This document shows positions 35,330-42,900 of a DNA stretch of 64,000 nucleotides, one piece after another; position 1 is the first letter of the stretch; each line of letters begins with the position of its first letter. The notes under the pieces are model-generated. The model was not told the DNA's origin. It ran no database searches and was given only the letters and a program-made list of their open reading frames with translations. The DNA lies in contig JAUILU010000001.1 in the NCBI GenBank assembly GCA_030432905.1, forward strand, positions 1,302,001 through 1,366,000. Direction: 5' to 3'. The DNA comes from Phycisphaerae bacterium. Its GTDB lineage: Bacteria; Planctomycetota; Phycisphaerae; Phycisphaerales; UBA1924. The translations under genes and the position numbers were made by a program.

Positions 35330-37336
35330 TCACCACCAAAGCCACAGGCGCAGCTTGTCAACGATCCGCCTCGACCCGATCCACAGCAGCGTCCGATCGC
35401 CAACCTCAAGCTTGGCGAGCCCCTCCATGCCCGGGCGCATCCAGCCCGCGGACTCGTCGAGGCTCGCGTACACAAGGAACGAGTTCCTGCCGTCCTGAGC
35501 CTGCGCCATCGGCACGACGCGCTCAACCGTCAGCGGGAATCGGCGGTCCGGGTAAGCCTTGGTCGCCACACTGCCGACCATGCCGTCGCTTTCCAGTGCG
35601 CCGAGCACCAGCCCGATGTCCGAGTCGTCAACCTCAGCGATGAGCCGCATCGAATCCAGCGGCGCGATCTCAAAGAGCGGCTCGCCGAGCTCGAGCCTCG
35701 CGCCAACGCGCTCGGTCAAATCACCCGCGATGATCGTCCCGTCGATCGGCGCGACGATCCGCGCCGCCTCGATCCGGCTGTTCAGAAGATCAAGCCTCGC
35801 CTGGCCCTGCATGACTTTCGCCTCGGCCTGCTGCTGCTCGGCGCCGTTGCCGCGACGCATCGCATCGGCGGCCTGCGACTGCGCCTGCGCGATCGACTGC
35901 CTCGCCTCGACCGCGCTCAGCTCTAGATCGCTCGTGTCGATCCGCACCAAGAGCTGCCCCTTGGTCACCTTCTCGCCCGCCTTCGCCTCGGGAAGCACCT
36001 CGCTCACAATGCCCTCGAAAGGCACCGCGACGATCCGCCGCTCGACCGGGCGGAGCTGCACATCCGCCTCAACCCGGTAGGGCACGGACACGAACGTCAC
36101 GATCAGAGCCGCGACCATCACCGCGATACCAAGCAGCTTCCAGAGCGTGTGCTTCGGGCCCACCGCCCACGCGCCGGCCTTGCGGACCTCGTCCATCAGC
36201 CTCGCGGGGATCGGCCTGTCGTCGCTCTTGCGCAGTCGTAGCACGGGCGCGACAAGGTCCATCGTCGCCTGCAACAGCTCAACCGTGCGCACATCGATCG
36301 CCTGACCGACCTGCGCCGACTCGATCGTGATTACACCCAACGCCTCGTCACCGTCACGCAGCGGCAGCGACGTGACCTTCAGGTTCGCATCGCTCGACGC
36401 GAGATCGCGGTGCGCGTGCGTGACGGTCTGTGTCAGCGTCGGATCGACGTGCTCGCCGAGTTCCGGCACCGGGAACACCACGGGCTGATCCTGATCCAGA
36501 CACTCGTCCATCGCCGACGCGAGCTTGCGGACCATCGCCATCCGGCGGTCGACGTGTTCGGTATCGCTCAGCGCCACGACCTTGATCGGCGTCGAGTCAC
36601 GCTCGGTGACGAGTTCGTCGCCGCCCTGCGCTGCGCCCGCGAGCCCGTCGCGCCAGCCGAGCGCCACTCGGTCAGCCTTGAGGTGTCTGCACAGGTCGTT
36701 GACAAGCTGCATCGCCGAGCCTTTGAAGCCCGTTGACGAGTTGATCGAGGCGACGAGCCTTGTCGCAAGTTCGAGAGCCGCGCCCGCCGAGCGGAGCCGT
36801 GTGAGCTGGCTCCGAGTGCTTGCCAGGTGCGCGTAGCCCGCGAGCAGCTCGACCATCGCGATGGTTGACTGCATCGCGCCGCGCGAGCGTTGATCTAAAA
36901 GCAAGACGACCACGAACGCGGGCCGGGTCTCGCCGTCGGCGTTGGCCACGGTTCCAACGGGGACCGCGAGCGTAAAGCCGTTGCTGTGCGAGTCGTCGTA
37001 CAACCCGTCGTCGGCGCCCATGCCAAAGACCGCGGTCGTGCCCGAGGCGAAGGCGCTGGCGGCGCTGGACCGCATGACCACGGGCTCGCCGAGCGAGTCG
37101 TCGGCGCTGGTGCCGTCGGTCGGGCCTTCGGGCCAGACGATGGTCGCCGTTGGTCTGTCGCCCGAGTCGGCACCGGCGCCGGCGTGGACGAACATCGCCG
37201 CCTGGCGCGCACCGGCGACCTGGCCCATGGCGGCCAAGAGATGATTCGGGAACGTGCGTTCGTCGCCCGACGCTGCTGTCAGGTCCGCGACAATGCGACG
37301 CCACCCTGGCGCGTTGAGATTGGAAAGGTCTATCAC
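35330..37336 (-). CDS. GAF domain - HlyD-like membrane adaptor fusion
   Basis: 668 residues from GTG at 37336 (VIDLSNLNAPGW); the frame stays open upstream but overlaps the adaptor gene. The first part (about 10-170) is a GAF-like fold (MFVHAGAGADSGDRP ... GFTLAVPVGTVANADG). A second GAF domain (about 190-360) has LCRHLKADRVALGWRDG and SLPLRDGDEALGVITIES. One membrane helix follows (LLGIAVMVAALIVTFVSVPY), then a HlyD-type adaptor: VPFEGIVSEVLPEAKAGEKV, a coiled-coil hairpin rich in Gln/Ala, and IVAPIDGTIIAGDL. So cytoplasmic GAF sensors are joined to a periplasmic adaptor. Such GAF-HlyD fusions are found in planctomycetes. Nine bases separate it from the M50 gene. Confidence 0.82.
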   Translation of the reverse strand: MIDLSNLNAPGWRRIVADLTAASGDERTFPNHLLAAMGQVAGARQAAMFVHAGAGADSGDRPTATIVWPEGPTDGTSADDSLGEPVVMRSSAASAFASGTTAVFGMGADDGLYDDSHSNGFTLAVPVGTVANADGETRPAFVVVLLLDQRSRGAMQSTIAMVELLAGYAHLASTRSQLTRLRSAGAALELATRLVASINSSTGFKGSAMQLVNDLCRHLKADRVALGWRDGLAGAAQGGDELVTERDSTPIKVVALSDTEHVDRRMAMVRKLASAMDECLDQDQPVVFPVPELGEHVDPTLTQTVTHAHRDLASSDANLKVTSLPLRDGDEALGVITIESAQVGQAIDVRTVELLQATMDLVAPVLRLRKSDDRPIPARLMDEVRKAGAWAVGPKHTLWKLLGIAVMVAALIVTFVSVPYRVEADVQLRPVERRIVAVPFEGIVSEVLPEAKAGEKVTKGQLLVRIDTSDLELSAVEARQSIAQAQSQAADAMRRGNGAEQQQAEAKVMQGQARLDLLNSRIEAARIVAPIDGTIIAGDLTERVGARLELGEPLFEIAPLDSMRLIAEVDDSDIGLVLGALESDGMVGSVATKAYPDRRFPLTVERVVPMAQAQDGRNSFLVYASLDESAGWMRPGMEGLAKLEVGDRTLLWIGSRRIVDKLRLWLWW

Positions 37337-37376
37337 GTCGGCTCTATCTCGCTGATGCGCAGGCCAACGCCCACCG

Positions 37377-38282
37377 TCAGCCTTCTTCGCCCGGAATGTC
37401 TTGCCCCGCTCGGGCCGTTGCCTGTGTCGCAGCGAGCTTGGCCCACTCCTTGCCCGGCTCATCGAACCGAACAAATGCCGTGAGCCCGGCAGGCAGCGTC
37501 CCCGGGTTTGGCACCTCGACCCGCACCCTCCGGGCGCCGGTCACCGAATCAGCCACGGGGCTGATACCGACAATCGTAGCGCCGAGCAGGCTGGCGTCAT
37601 CACCGATCCGCACCAAGCACCACGCCGGATCCCCGTCTTCGAGGCCCAGGGTGATCGACGTGGGTGTCGCAACGTCGACCCAGAGCGGATCGACGGAAAC
37701 TACGCGGACCGCGGGGTCTGATTCTCGGACCGAATCCCCCACCGCTACGAGCACGGATTCGACCACGCCGTCGAACGGAGCCGAGACCGTGTGCTTGTCC
37801 AGCCTCGCTTGGAGCTGGCTGAGCTGGATCTGCTGTTCCTGGAGTCTCTGCTGGCTGGCGTCGAGTCTGAGTTTGGCAGTCTCGGCGTTGAGTTCTGCTC
37901 GGTCGAGTTCCAGCGTTGAGCCGCCGCCGCCCTCGAACGCGGTTTTAGTGGCCTCAAGCTCGACCTCGGCGAGTTCCAGCGCCTTCCGCTCGGCATCGAC
38001 GTCCAGCGTGCTCTCGGCTCGGATCGTCTGGAGCACCACCGCGTCGTGCGCCTCGCGGTTGTCCGCCACGACCATCGGGTCGCCCATTTTCACTTCATCG
38101 CCGTCGGCGACGATGATCTCCATCACCGACGTCGGGAAGCTAAAGCCCATGATCGCGTCCTGGCTCGGCCGCGTCACGGCCTTAATCCCGAACGTCTCAG
38201 GCGGGGGCAGCTCGCTCAGATCCACCGCGGGCTGGGCAAACAGCCCCGTGACTGCCAGAACCGACACCATCATCGCTTGCAT
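37377..38282 (-). CDS. Exported HlyD/RND-type periplasmic adaptor
   Basis: 301 residues from the ATG at 38282, which has GGAG seven bases upstream and opens a signal peptide (MQAMMVSVLAVTGLFAQ). The adaptor layout is clear: first lipoyl half (MEIIVADGDEVKMGDPMVVAD), a coiled-coil hairpin (ERKALELAEVELEATKTAFE and ASQQRLQEQQIQLSQLQARL), the second lipoyl half (HTVSAPFDGVVESVLVAVGD) and a beta-barrel. The frame is open upstream, but that stretch overlaps the divergent DegT gene. It is first in a four-gene unit with the GAF-HlyD, M50 and SecA-like genes. No TolC or RND pump is present. Confidence 0.88.
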   Translation of the reverse strand: MQAMMVSVLAVTGLFAQPAVDLSELPPPETFGIKAVTRPSQDAIMGFSFPTSVMEIIVADGDEVKMGDPMVVADNREAHDAVVLQTIRAESTLDVDAERKALELAEVELEATKTAFEGGGGSTLELDRAELNAETAKLRLDASQQRLQEQQIQLSQLQARLDKHTVSAPFDGVVESVLVAVGDSVRESDPAVRVVSVDPLWVDVATPTSITLGLEDGDPAWCLVRIGDDASLLGATIVGISPVADSVTGARRVRVEVPNPGTLPAGLTAFVRFDEPGKEWAKLAATQATARAGQDIPGEEG

Positions 38283-38353
38283 ACCGATCTCCGCACCGAG
38301 TGACTTTGCCCCGCAAATCGTTGCAGCGAGCCCCGAGCCATTCCTACCATTTG

Positions 38354-38384
38354 TATACACCGTATCGGTTATGGAGAGACTCGA
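38354..38384 (+). promoter_or_regulatory. Possible -10 box and ribosome site of the DegT gene
   Basis: The 102-base divergent region between the adaptor gene and the DegT gene holds TATACA at 38354-38359, a fair -10 match within the palindrome GTATAC, but no matching -35 box at 17 bases. GGAGAG at 38373-38378 lies a few bases before the ATG at 38385. Promoters for both strands should be in this gap. Confidence 0.35.
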
Positions 38385-39548
38385 ATGCCACAGACTTCCA
38401 CTGCAGACACACTCGCACTCAACGGCGGCACCCCCGTCGCCTCGCCCTCCATCCCCTTTATGGCCCCAAAGCTCCACCCGCAGGATATCTCCGCGGCTCA
38501 CGCGGTCCTCGAATCGGGCATGCTCCGCGCCCACACCAACTGCGCCGAGCTCGAAACCCAGTTCGCAGAAATGTCTGACGCCAAGTTCGGTCTGACCTGC
38601 GCCAACGGCACCTGCGCCCTCCAGCTCGCCTACGAAGCGCTCCTCGAGCGTGGCGACGAGGTCATCGTCCCAGCGTGGACCTACATCGCCACCGCATCGA
38701 TGCTCGTCGCCCGCGGCTGCAAGCTCGTCTTCTGCGACTCCTTCGAGGACACCATGCAGGTCGATCCGGCGGACATCGAGAAGCGGATTACACCCAACAC
38801 CAAAGCGATCGCCGTCACTCACCTCTACGGCATGCCCGTGGACATCGACGCGATCCAGGCCATCGCGAAGAAGCACAACCTCAAGGTCATCTACGACTGC
38901 GCCCAGTCGCACCTTGCCACCTACAACGGCAAAGGCATCGGCGCGTTCGGCGACGCATGCACCTACTCCTTCTACGCAACCAAGAACCTCGGCACAGGCG
39001 AGGGCGGCCTCGTCACCGTCAACACGGATGAACTCAACAACGACATCGGACTCCTCCGTTCCCACGGCGAATCCGACAAATACCTGCATACACGCATCGG
39101 CTACAACTACCGCATGAACGACATTACCGGCGCGATCGGCCTCTCCAGGCTCCAGCGTCTGGAAGAAGAGACCAACGTCCGCCGGGCTGTCGCCGACAAG
39201 TACGATGCGCTCTTTGCCGATGTCGATGCGGTCGAAACACCCACACGCACCAAGGGCGGCGACTCGGCCTGGCACCTCTACAGCCTCAAGCTCAACCTCG
39301 ACAAGGTCACCTGCACACGCGACGAGTTCATCAAGGCACTCATCGCCGAGGGCGTCCCGAGCGCGGTCCACTACCCCAAGAGCCTGACCGATCAGCCGGC
39401 GTTCGCCGACATCGTCACCGACCACCCGCCCGTGGCCCGCAGGCTCGCAACAAGAGTCTTCAGCATCCCGATGCACCACGAACTGACAGACGAGCAGATC
39501 CAGCAGGTCGTGGACGCTGTCAAGAAAGTGGCCCTCGCACACTCCTAG
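38385..39548 (+). CDS. DegT/DnrJ/EryC1/StrS aminotransferase
   Basis: PLP-dependent aminotransferase of the sugar-aminotransferase family, 387 residues. Family marks are LALNGGTPVASPSIPF near the start, CANGTCALQLAYEALLERGDEVIVPAWTYIATA, HLYGMPVDIDAI, VIYDCAQSHLATYNGKGIG, and the PLP lysine in YSFYATKNLGTGEGG (Lys200), which is intact. The C-terminal part RIGYNYRMNDITGAIGLSRLQRLEE is also typical. Members usually make amino sugars for surface glycans or antibiotics from NDP-ketosugars, but no sugar-pathway genes lie beside it. It stands alone, divergent from the adaptor-M50-SecA unit, and about 130 bases before the dockerin operon. Confidence 0.9.
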   Translation: MPQTSTADTLALNGGTPVASPSIPFMAPKLHPQDISAAHAVLESGMLRAHTNCAELETQFAEMSDAKFGLTCANGTCALQLAYEALLERGDEVIVPAWTYIATASMLVARGCKLVFCDSFEDTMQVDPADIEKRITPNTKAIAVTHLYGMPVDIDAIQAIAKKHNLKVIYDCAQSHLATYNGKGIGAFGDACTYSFYATKNLGTGEGGLVTVNTDELNNDIGLLRSHGESDKYLHTRIGYNYRMNDITGAIGLSRLQRLEEETNVRRAVADKYDALFADVDAVETPTRTKGGDSAWHLYSLKLNLDKVTCTRDEFIKALIAEGVPSAVHYPKSLTDQPAFADIVTDHPPVARRLATRVFSIPMHHELTDEQIQQVVDAVKKVALAHS

Positions 39549-39581
39549 AGCCGGTGCGCTAATTTCACATTTACAGCATCC

Positions 39582-39617
39582 GTCACAGTTGTGACAGTAC
39601 GGCACCTCAGGTAACCT
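39582..39617 (+). promoter_or_regulatory. Candidate promoter with overlapping palindrome before the dockerin operon
   Basis: TTGTGA at 39589-39594 and TAACCT at 39612-39617 are 17 bases apart, a sigma-70-like pair. A palindrome GTCACAGTTGTGAC (39582-39595) overlaps the -35 box and could be an operator. A second imperfect inverted repeat, GGCACCTCAGG with its partner, covers 39601-39622. GAGAGG at 39667-39672 is the ribosome site of the first dockerin gene (ATG 39680). No experiment supports these sites. Confidence 0.4.
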
Positions 39618-39679
39618 GTGCCCTGTGGGGGTACTGTTTCTGTAACCGGCGCGACCGCGCCCAGGTGAGAGGTGTACCC

Positions 39680-40543
39680 ATGAAGCTGCAGACCGCTACC
39701 GCTGTCACGCTCGCCCTTGTTTCAGGCAACACACTCGCGGATGTCACGTTTTATGACAATTCCGATCTGGCGTTTGTGTTCTCACCCTTTGAACCACGAG
39801 TTGCCGACGGCTCAGGATTCAACGACCCGCTGCTCGTACAAACCACGCTCTACCCCCTCTCGTCTCCCGCCGACAACGCCGACGGCAACGGGGTCGGGTT
39901 CCACACGTTCACGTACAAGATCAACCGCAACCCACCAACCGGGTCTTCGGTCGAAGAAGATTGGTTCCGGGGCTGGCCATCCGCGTCGGTCCGGTTCGGC
40001 ACCACCGGCGGATGGCTGCCGTACTCGAGAGAGCTCACAACTCTAGCTGTTGGCGATTCGGTCGATGCTTCGGCCTTCACCGATTCTGACAAGTACGTCG
40101 ACTATGTCGGAGCGGTCGCGAACTACCAGCTCGGCGAAGGGCTGACGCCGCTTTACGGCGACGAGACGTACATCCCGTTCAGCATCGACGAAACCGAGGG
40201 CATCCGCTACGGCTACCTCCGCGTCACTTTCATGGAAGGCGTCGAGTTTGATCTCGTCGATGAATTCAACAAGCCGACCGGCGAAACAACGTTCCGCGAT
40301 CTCTACATGGTCACCGGCTGGGGGTTCGAGAACCAACTCGACACCCCCGCGGTCATCACCGACGGATCGACCCCTGAATGCCCCGCCGACGTCAACGACG
40401 ACGGCATGCTTAGCCCAACCGACTTCACCGCTTGGGACAGCGCGTTCAACAACAACGAACCCGGGTGCGACCAGAACAGCGACGGCAACTGCACGCCGAC
40501 CGATTTCACGGCGTGGGTCTCAAACTTCAACGCCGGCTGCTGA
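39680..40543 (+). CDS. Exported GC-type dockerin-anchored protein 1
   Basis: 287 residues from the ATG at 39680. The signal peptide is MKLQTATAVTLALVSGNTLAD. The main domain (about 22-230) is beta-rich, ends in YMVTGWGFENQLDTPAVITD, and has no family I can name. The C-terminal 54 residues are two EF-hand-like calcium loops, DVNDDGMLSPTD and DQNSDGNCTPTD, each followed by FTAW, and the protein stops at NAGC. This matches the family NCBI names GC-type dockerin domain-anchored protein, in which a Gly-Cys end is nearly fixed. The role is presumably attachment of exported proteins to the cell surface or to a scaffold. First of three genes in one direction, 26 bases apart. Confidence 0.85.
   Translation: MKLQTATAVTLALVSGNTLADVTFYDNSDLAFVFSPFEPRVADGSGFNDPLLVQTTLYPLSSPADNADGNGVGFHTFTYKINRNPPTGSSVEEDWFRGWPSASVRFGTTGGWLPYSRELTTLAVGDSVDASAFTDSDKYVDYVGAVANYQLGEGLTPLYGDETYIPFSIDETEGIRYGYLRVTFMEGVEFDLVDEFNKPTGETTFRDLYMVTGWGFENQLDTPAVITDGSTPECPADVNDDGMLSPTDFTAWDSAFNNNEPGCDQNSDGNCTPTDFTAWVSNFNAGC
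40379..40543 (+). repeat. Dockerin-coding repeat, copy 1 of 3
   Basis: Codes for the C-terminal double calcium-loop dockerin. The same about 165-base segment returns at 41203-41367 and 42110-42274 with near-identical stretches (for example the codons for AFNNNEPGCDQN). It is a homologous protein-domain repeat rather than a mobile element. Confidence 0.8.
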
Positions 40544-40569
40544 ATACGCCTGATATAAGGACCACAAAG

Positions 40570-41367
40570 ATGAACAAAGCAATTCTCTCAGCCATTGCCT
40601 CGATCGCTGCCGCGGGTGCGACGCACGCCGATTTGCAGATCCACACCAACACCAATTTCGAATTCACTCTGAGCTACTACCACTTCTTATCCAGCCCGCC
40701 GGTCGGGACGAGCCTCAACATCAGGCTAGACGCAGCATCCCAAGCAGCAACAGACGAGTGGCCCCTCGATGAGAACGCCTTCGGAATCTGGGCCGACGGC
40801 CCATCCACCTCGTCGGGCTGGGGAAACTACTACTTCTTCGACGACGGCGACGCCAAAGTCACCAAGAGCGACGAGATCACCGTTGTAGACAACGGCTACT
40901 ACCAGGATTGGTACACGCCCGTCACCACGTTCAGCCCGGGCGAGTCTGTCGGACCCGAGTCGTTCACCGACGCGGTCGGAAGAGACATCCTCACCTTTAG
41001 CTGGGAAGGGCCGATCAACCACTCACCTATCGACGGCATGGGGTTCGTCGGTGTCTCCATCGTCATCGAGGGCCAAACCCACTACGGATGGGTACTCATG
41101 GTTGACGACTACCCCTCGGGTTCAAACTACCAACCGATCGCGTGGGCGTTCGAGACCGAGCCCGGTGTGCCCGCCCTCGTCGTAGATCCGTTTGAAACAG
41201 AGTGCCTCGCCGACGTCAACGGCGATGGCATGCTCAGCCCGACCGACTTCACCGCTTGGGTCGGCGCGTTCAACAACAACGAACCAGGGTGCGACCAGAA
41301 CAACGACGGCAGCTGCACACCGACCGACTTCACCGCATGGATCGGAAATTTCAACGCCGGATGCTAA
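40570..41367 (+). CDS. Exported GC-type dockerin-anchored protein 2
   Basis: 265 residues. The ATG at 40570 opens a signal peptide (MNKAILSAIASIAAAGATHAD). The frame is open before it, but only inside gene 1. The beta-rich main domain ends in HYGWVLMVDDYP and WAFETEPGVPA, a pattern shared with gene 3. The C-terminus has loops DVNGDGMLSPTD and DQNNDGSCTPTD and ends FNAGC. Four Cys in the last 60 residues (one before the domain, EPGC, SC and the final Cys) may pair. The intergenic spaces of 25-26 bases imply one transcript with its neighbours. Confidence 0.85.
   Translation: MNKAILSAIASIAAAGATHADLQIHTNTNFEFTLSYYHFLSSPPVGTSLNIRLDAASQAATDEWPLDENAFGIWADGPSTSSGWGNYYFFDDGDAKVTKSDEITVVDNGYYQDWYTPVTTFSPGESVGPESFTDAVGRDILTFSWEGPINHSPIDGMGFVGVSIVIEGQTHYGWVLMVDDYPSGSNYQPIAWAFETEPGVPALVVDPFETECLADVNGDGMLSPTDFTAWVGAFNNNEPGCDQNNDGSCTPTDFTAWIGNFNAGC
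41203..41367 (+). repeat. Dockerin-coding repeat, copy 2 of 3
   Basis: Second copy of the segment coding for the C-terminal double calcium-loop dockerin, in exported protein 2; it runs from the Cys codon before ADVNGDG to the stop. Confidence 0.8.
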
Positions 41368-41392
41368 CGGCACACAAAATGGGAGTCTGTAA

Positions 41393-42274
41393 ATGACCGT
41401 TACAAAGCTATCAGTTCTCGCGATGATCGCCGCCGCTGGCACCGCTGGTGCTGACTTACAAGAATTCAAGGTGACCGGCGAACTTCTCATGCCATACTCC
41501 GATGGGTTCTCGTGTCTCAATCCATCGATGCCCGGCGTCAGCTTCGAGTACTTCGATGTCCGCCAGCCGCCCGAGGCCCAGCCGGTCGAGAGCGCCGACG
41601 GCAACTTTCTGATCATCGGCGACTGCGAGTTCGGGGGCAGCTTCCCGCGGAACATCAACATCGGCAACTGCCCCGACTCCGGCGGCAACATCAGGTTCGC
41701 CCACGGCGGGCCGAGCACCGAACCGGGCACGCTCTACGACGTCGGCGGCAACGCGCTCTTCGGCGAGATCCAAGGCCCGTACCCGTTCGCGGCGGGCGAA
41801 GCCGTCGGGCCGAACGCCCAGTGGCAATTCGGCGCGTTTGAGAGGCTCGGCTGGAGTCAGCTCTGGACCCGGACTCCTCAGTTCGACATCACCGACGAAG
41901 AGTTCCGCAGCGACATCGACTGGGTCGGCAACGGCATCATCATCGGGCTCGAGATCACCGAGGCCGACGGGGTGCACTACGGCTGGATCGAGATTGAACG
42001 CCTCACCGACTTCGACCCGGCACGCGTGAGCCGCTGCAGCGAGCCCTACCGCGTGGTCCGCTACGCCTACGAAACCGAGCCGGGCGTGCCCGCACCCGTG
42101 ACGAACCCCTGCCTCGCCGACGTCAACGGTGACGGCATCGCCTCACCATCCGACTTCACCGCTTGGGTCGGCGCGTTCAACAACAACGAACCCGGGTGCG
42201 ACCAGAACAACGACGGCGCATGCACCCCCACCGACTTCTCGGCGTGGGTCGCAAACTTCAATGACGGCTGCTAA
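41393..42274 (+). CDS. Exported GC-type dockerin-anchored protein 3
   Basis: 293 residues with a signal peptide (MTVTKLSVLAMIAAAGTAGAD). The main domain ends in GVHYGWIEIERLTDF and YAYETEPGVPAPV, as in gene 2, so the two are likely paralogues; here the body has extra Cys residues (FSCLNP, GDCEFGG, GNCPDSGG). The C-terminal dockerin has DVNGDGIASPSD and DQNNDGACTPTD and ends NDGC. It is the last gene of the three and is followed by a good intrinsic terminator. Its ligand is unknown, and no cohesin-like gene is seen in the window. Confidence 0.85.
   Translation: MTVTKLSVLAMIAAAGTAGADLQEFKVTGELLMPYSDGFSCLNPSMPGVSFEYFDVRQPPEAQPVESADGNFLIIGDCEFGGSFPRNINIGNCPDSGGNIRFAHGGPSTEPGTLYDVGGNALFGEIQGPYPFAAGEAVGPNAQWQFGAFERLGWSQLWTRTPQFDITDEEFRSDIDWVGNGIIIGLEITEADGVHYGWIEIERLTDFDPARVSRCSEPYRVVRYAYETEPGVPAPVTNPCLADVNGDGIASPSDFTAWVGAFNNNEPGCDQNNDGACTPTDFSAWVANFNDGC
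42110..42274 (+). repeat. Dockerin-coding repeat, copy 3 of 3
   Basis: Third copy of the segment coding for the C-terminal dockerin, from the Cys codon before LADVNGDG to the stop; slightly more diverged (IASPSD in place of MLSPTD). Confidence 0.8.
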
Positions 42275-42303
42275 ACCCAAGCCAGCCAACACAAAGTGAG
42301 CCA

Positions 42304-42331
42304 AACAGCCCGCCAATGGGCTGTTTTTTAT
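42304..42331 (+). terminator. Intrinsic terminator of the dockerin operon
   Basis: AACAGCCC (42304-42311) pairs with GGGCTGTT (42318-42325) around a six-base loop, followed directly by a T-run (TTTTTTA). It lies 30 bases after the third dockerin gene and overlaps the stop codon of the convergent gene. On the minus strand the T-run is short, so it should work mainly for the plus strand. Confidence 0.85.
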
Positions 42332-42888
42332 TCGACATGCGTGAGTTCGCTTAGCTCAAATCGCTCCGGGCTCTCGCCCTGCTCGATGTACATGTAACCA
42401 GTATGCACCGCTGCAGTTGAAAGACCGAGTGCTTCGACGATGGCCTGATGACGCTCCGAAGCGAACACATATTCTTCAGAATCTCGAAGCACGCGATCGA
42501 GTTGGGCCGAGTCGGCACCTTCGCCGGCCAGCTTGGCCAGTTCCATCGCGTCACCCCCCTCAGGAAGCTCCGAACCGACACCGTCGAAGTAAGCGGGGCA
42601 CGAATCGTACTCATCGATGACTTCGCCACCGTTTGCTGCGAGTAGCAACAGCACACCATCATCGTGATTCAGCACACCGAAGACAGCCGCGCCTAGCCGA
42701 TCGGAGAGTGAAGCGCATAAGCCGCCGAGCTCTTCTGGGTCTTGCTCTTCGCACGCCTGGTCGTAGACGACAACCGATCTTCCATCAACCGGCGTGACAT
42801 ACGCAGTGCGGCCAAGTTCACGTAGTGCATCTAGAACCGGGCCATGATCCTGGGTAACGACCGTGACATTTGTATAGAAACTGCCCAT
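42328..42888 (-). CDS. Conserved-looking hypothetical protein
   Basis: 186 residues, no signal peptide, acidic. It opens MGSFYTNVTVVTQDHGPVLD with a strand-helix pattern, then AYVTPVDGRSVVVYDQACEE and VFGVLNHDDGVLLLLAANGG, suggesting a small alpha/beta fold. The middle DEYDSCPAYFDG and the end ERFELSELTHVE have no known motif. Base composition is less GC-rich than the flanking genes. It has no operon partner on the downstream side, and manA begins 12 bases before its start region in the other direction of travel (manA stop at 42901 lies upstream), so it could be read with manA. Function unknown. Confidence 0.65.
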   Translation of the reverse strand: MGSFYTNVTVVTQDHGPVLDALRELGRTAYVTPVDGRSVVVYDQACEEQDPEELGGLCASLSDRLGAAVFGVLNHDDGVLLLLAANGGEVIDEYDSCPAYFDGVGSELPEGGDAMELAKLAGEGADSAQLDRVLRDSEEYVFASERHQAIVEALGLSTAAVHTGYMYIEQGESPERFELSELTHVE

Positions 42889-42900
42889 CGAAGCAGTATA

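Noticed and set aside
38283-39605. Upstream extension of the HlyD-like adaptor
   Set aside because: It overlaps the DegT aminotransferase; the ATG at 38282 has a ribosome site and a signal peptide.
39680-42274. Repeated segments as a CRISPR array or mobile element
   Set aside because: Only three copies about 830-910 bases apart, each the 3' end of a separate gene coding for a dockerin domain.
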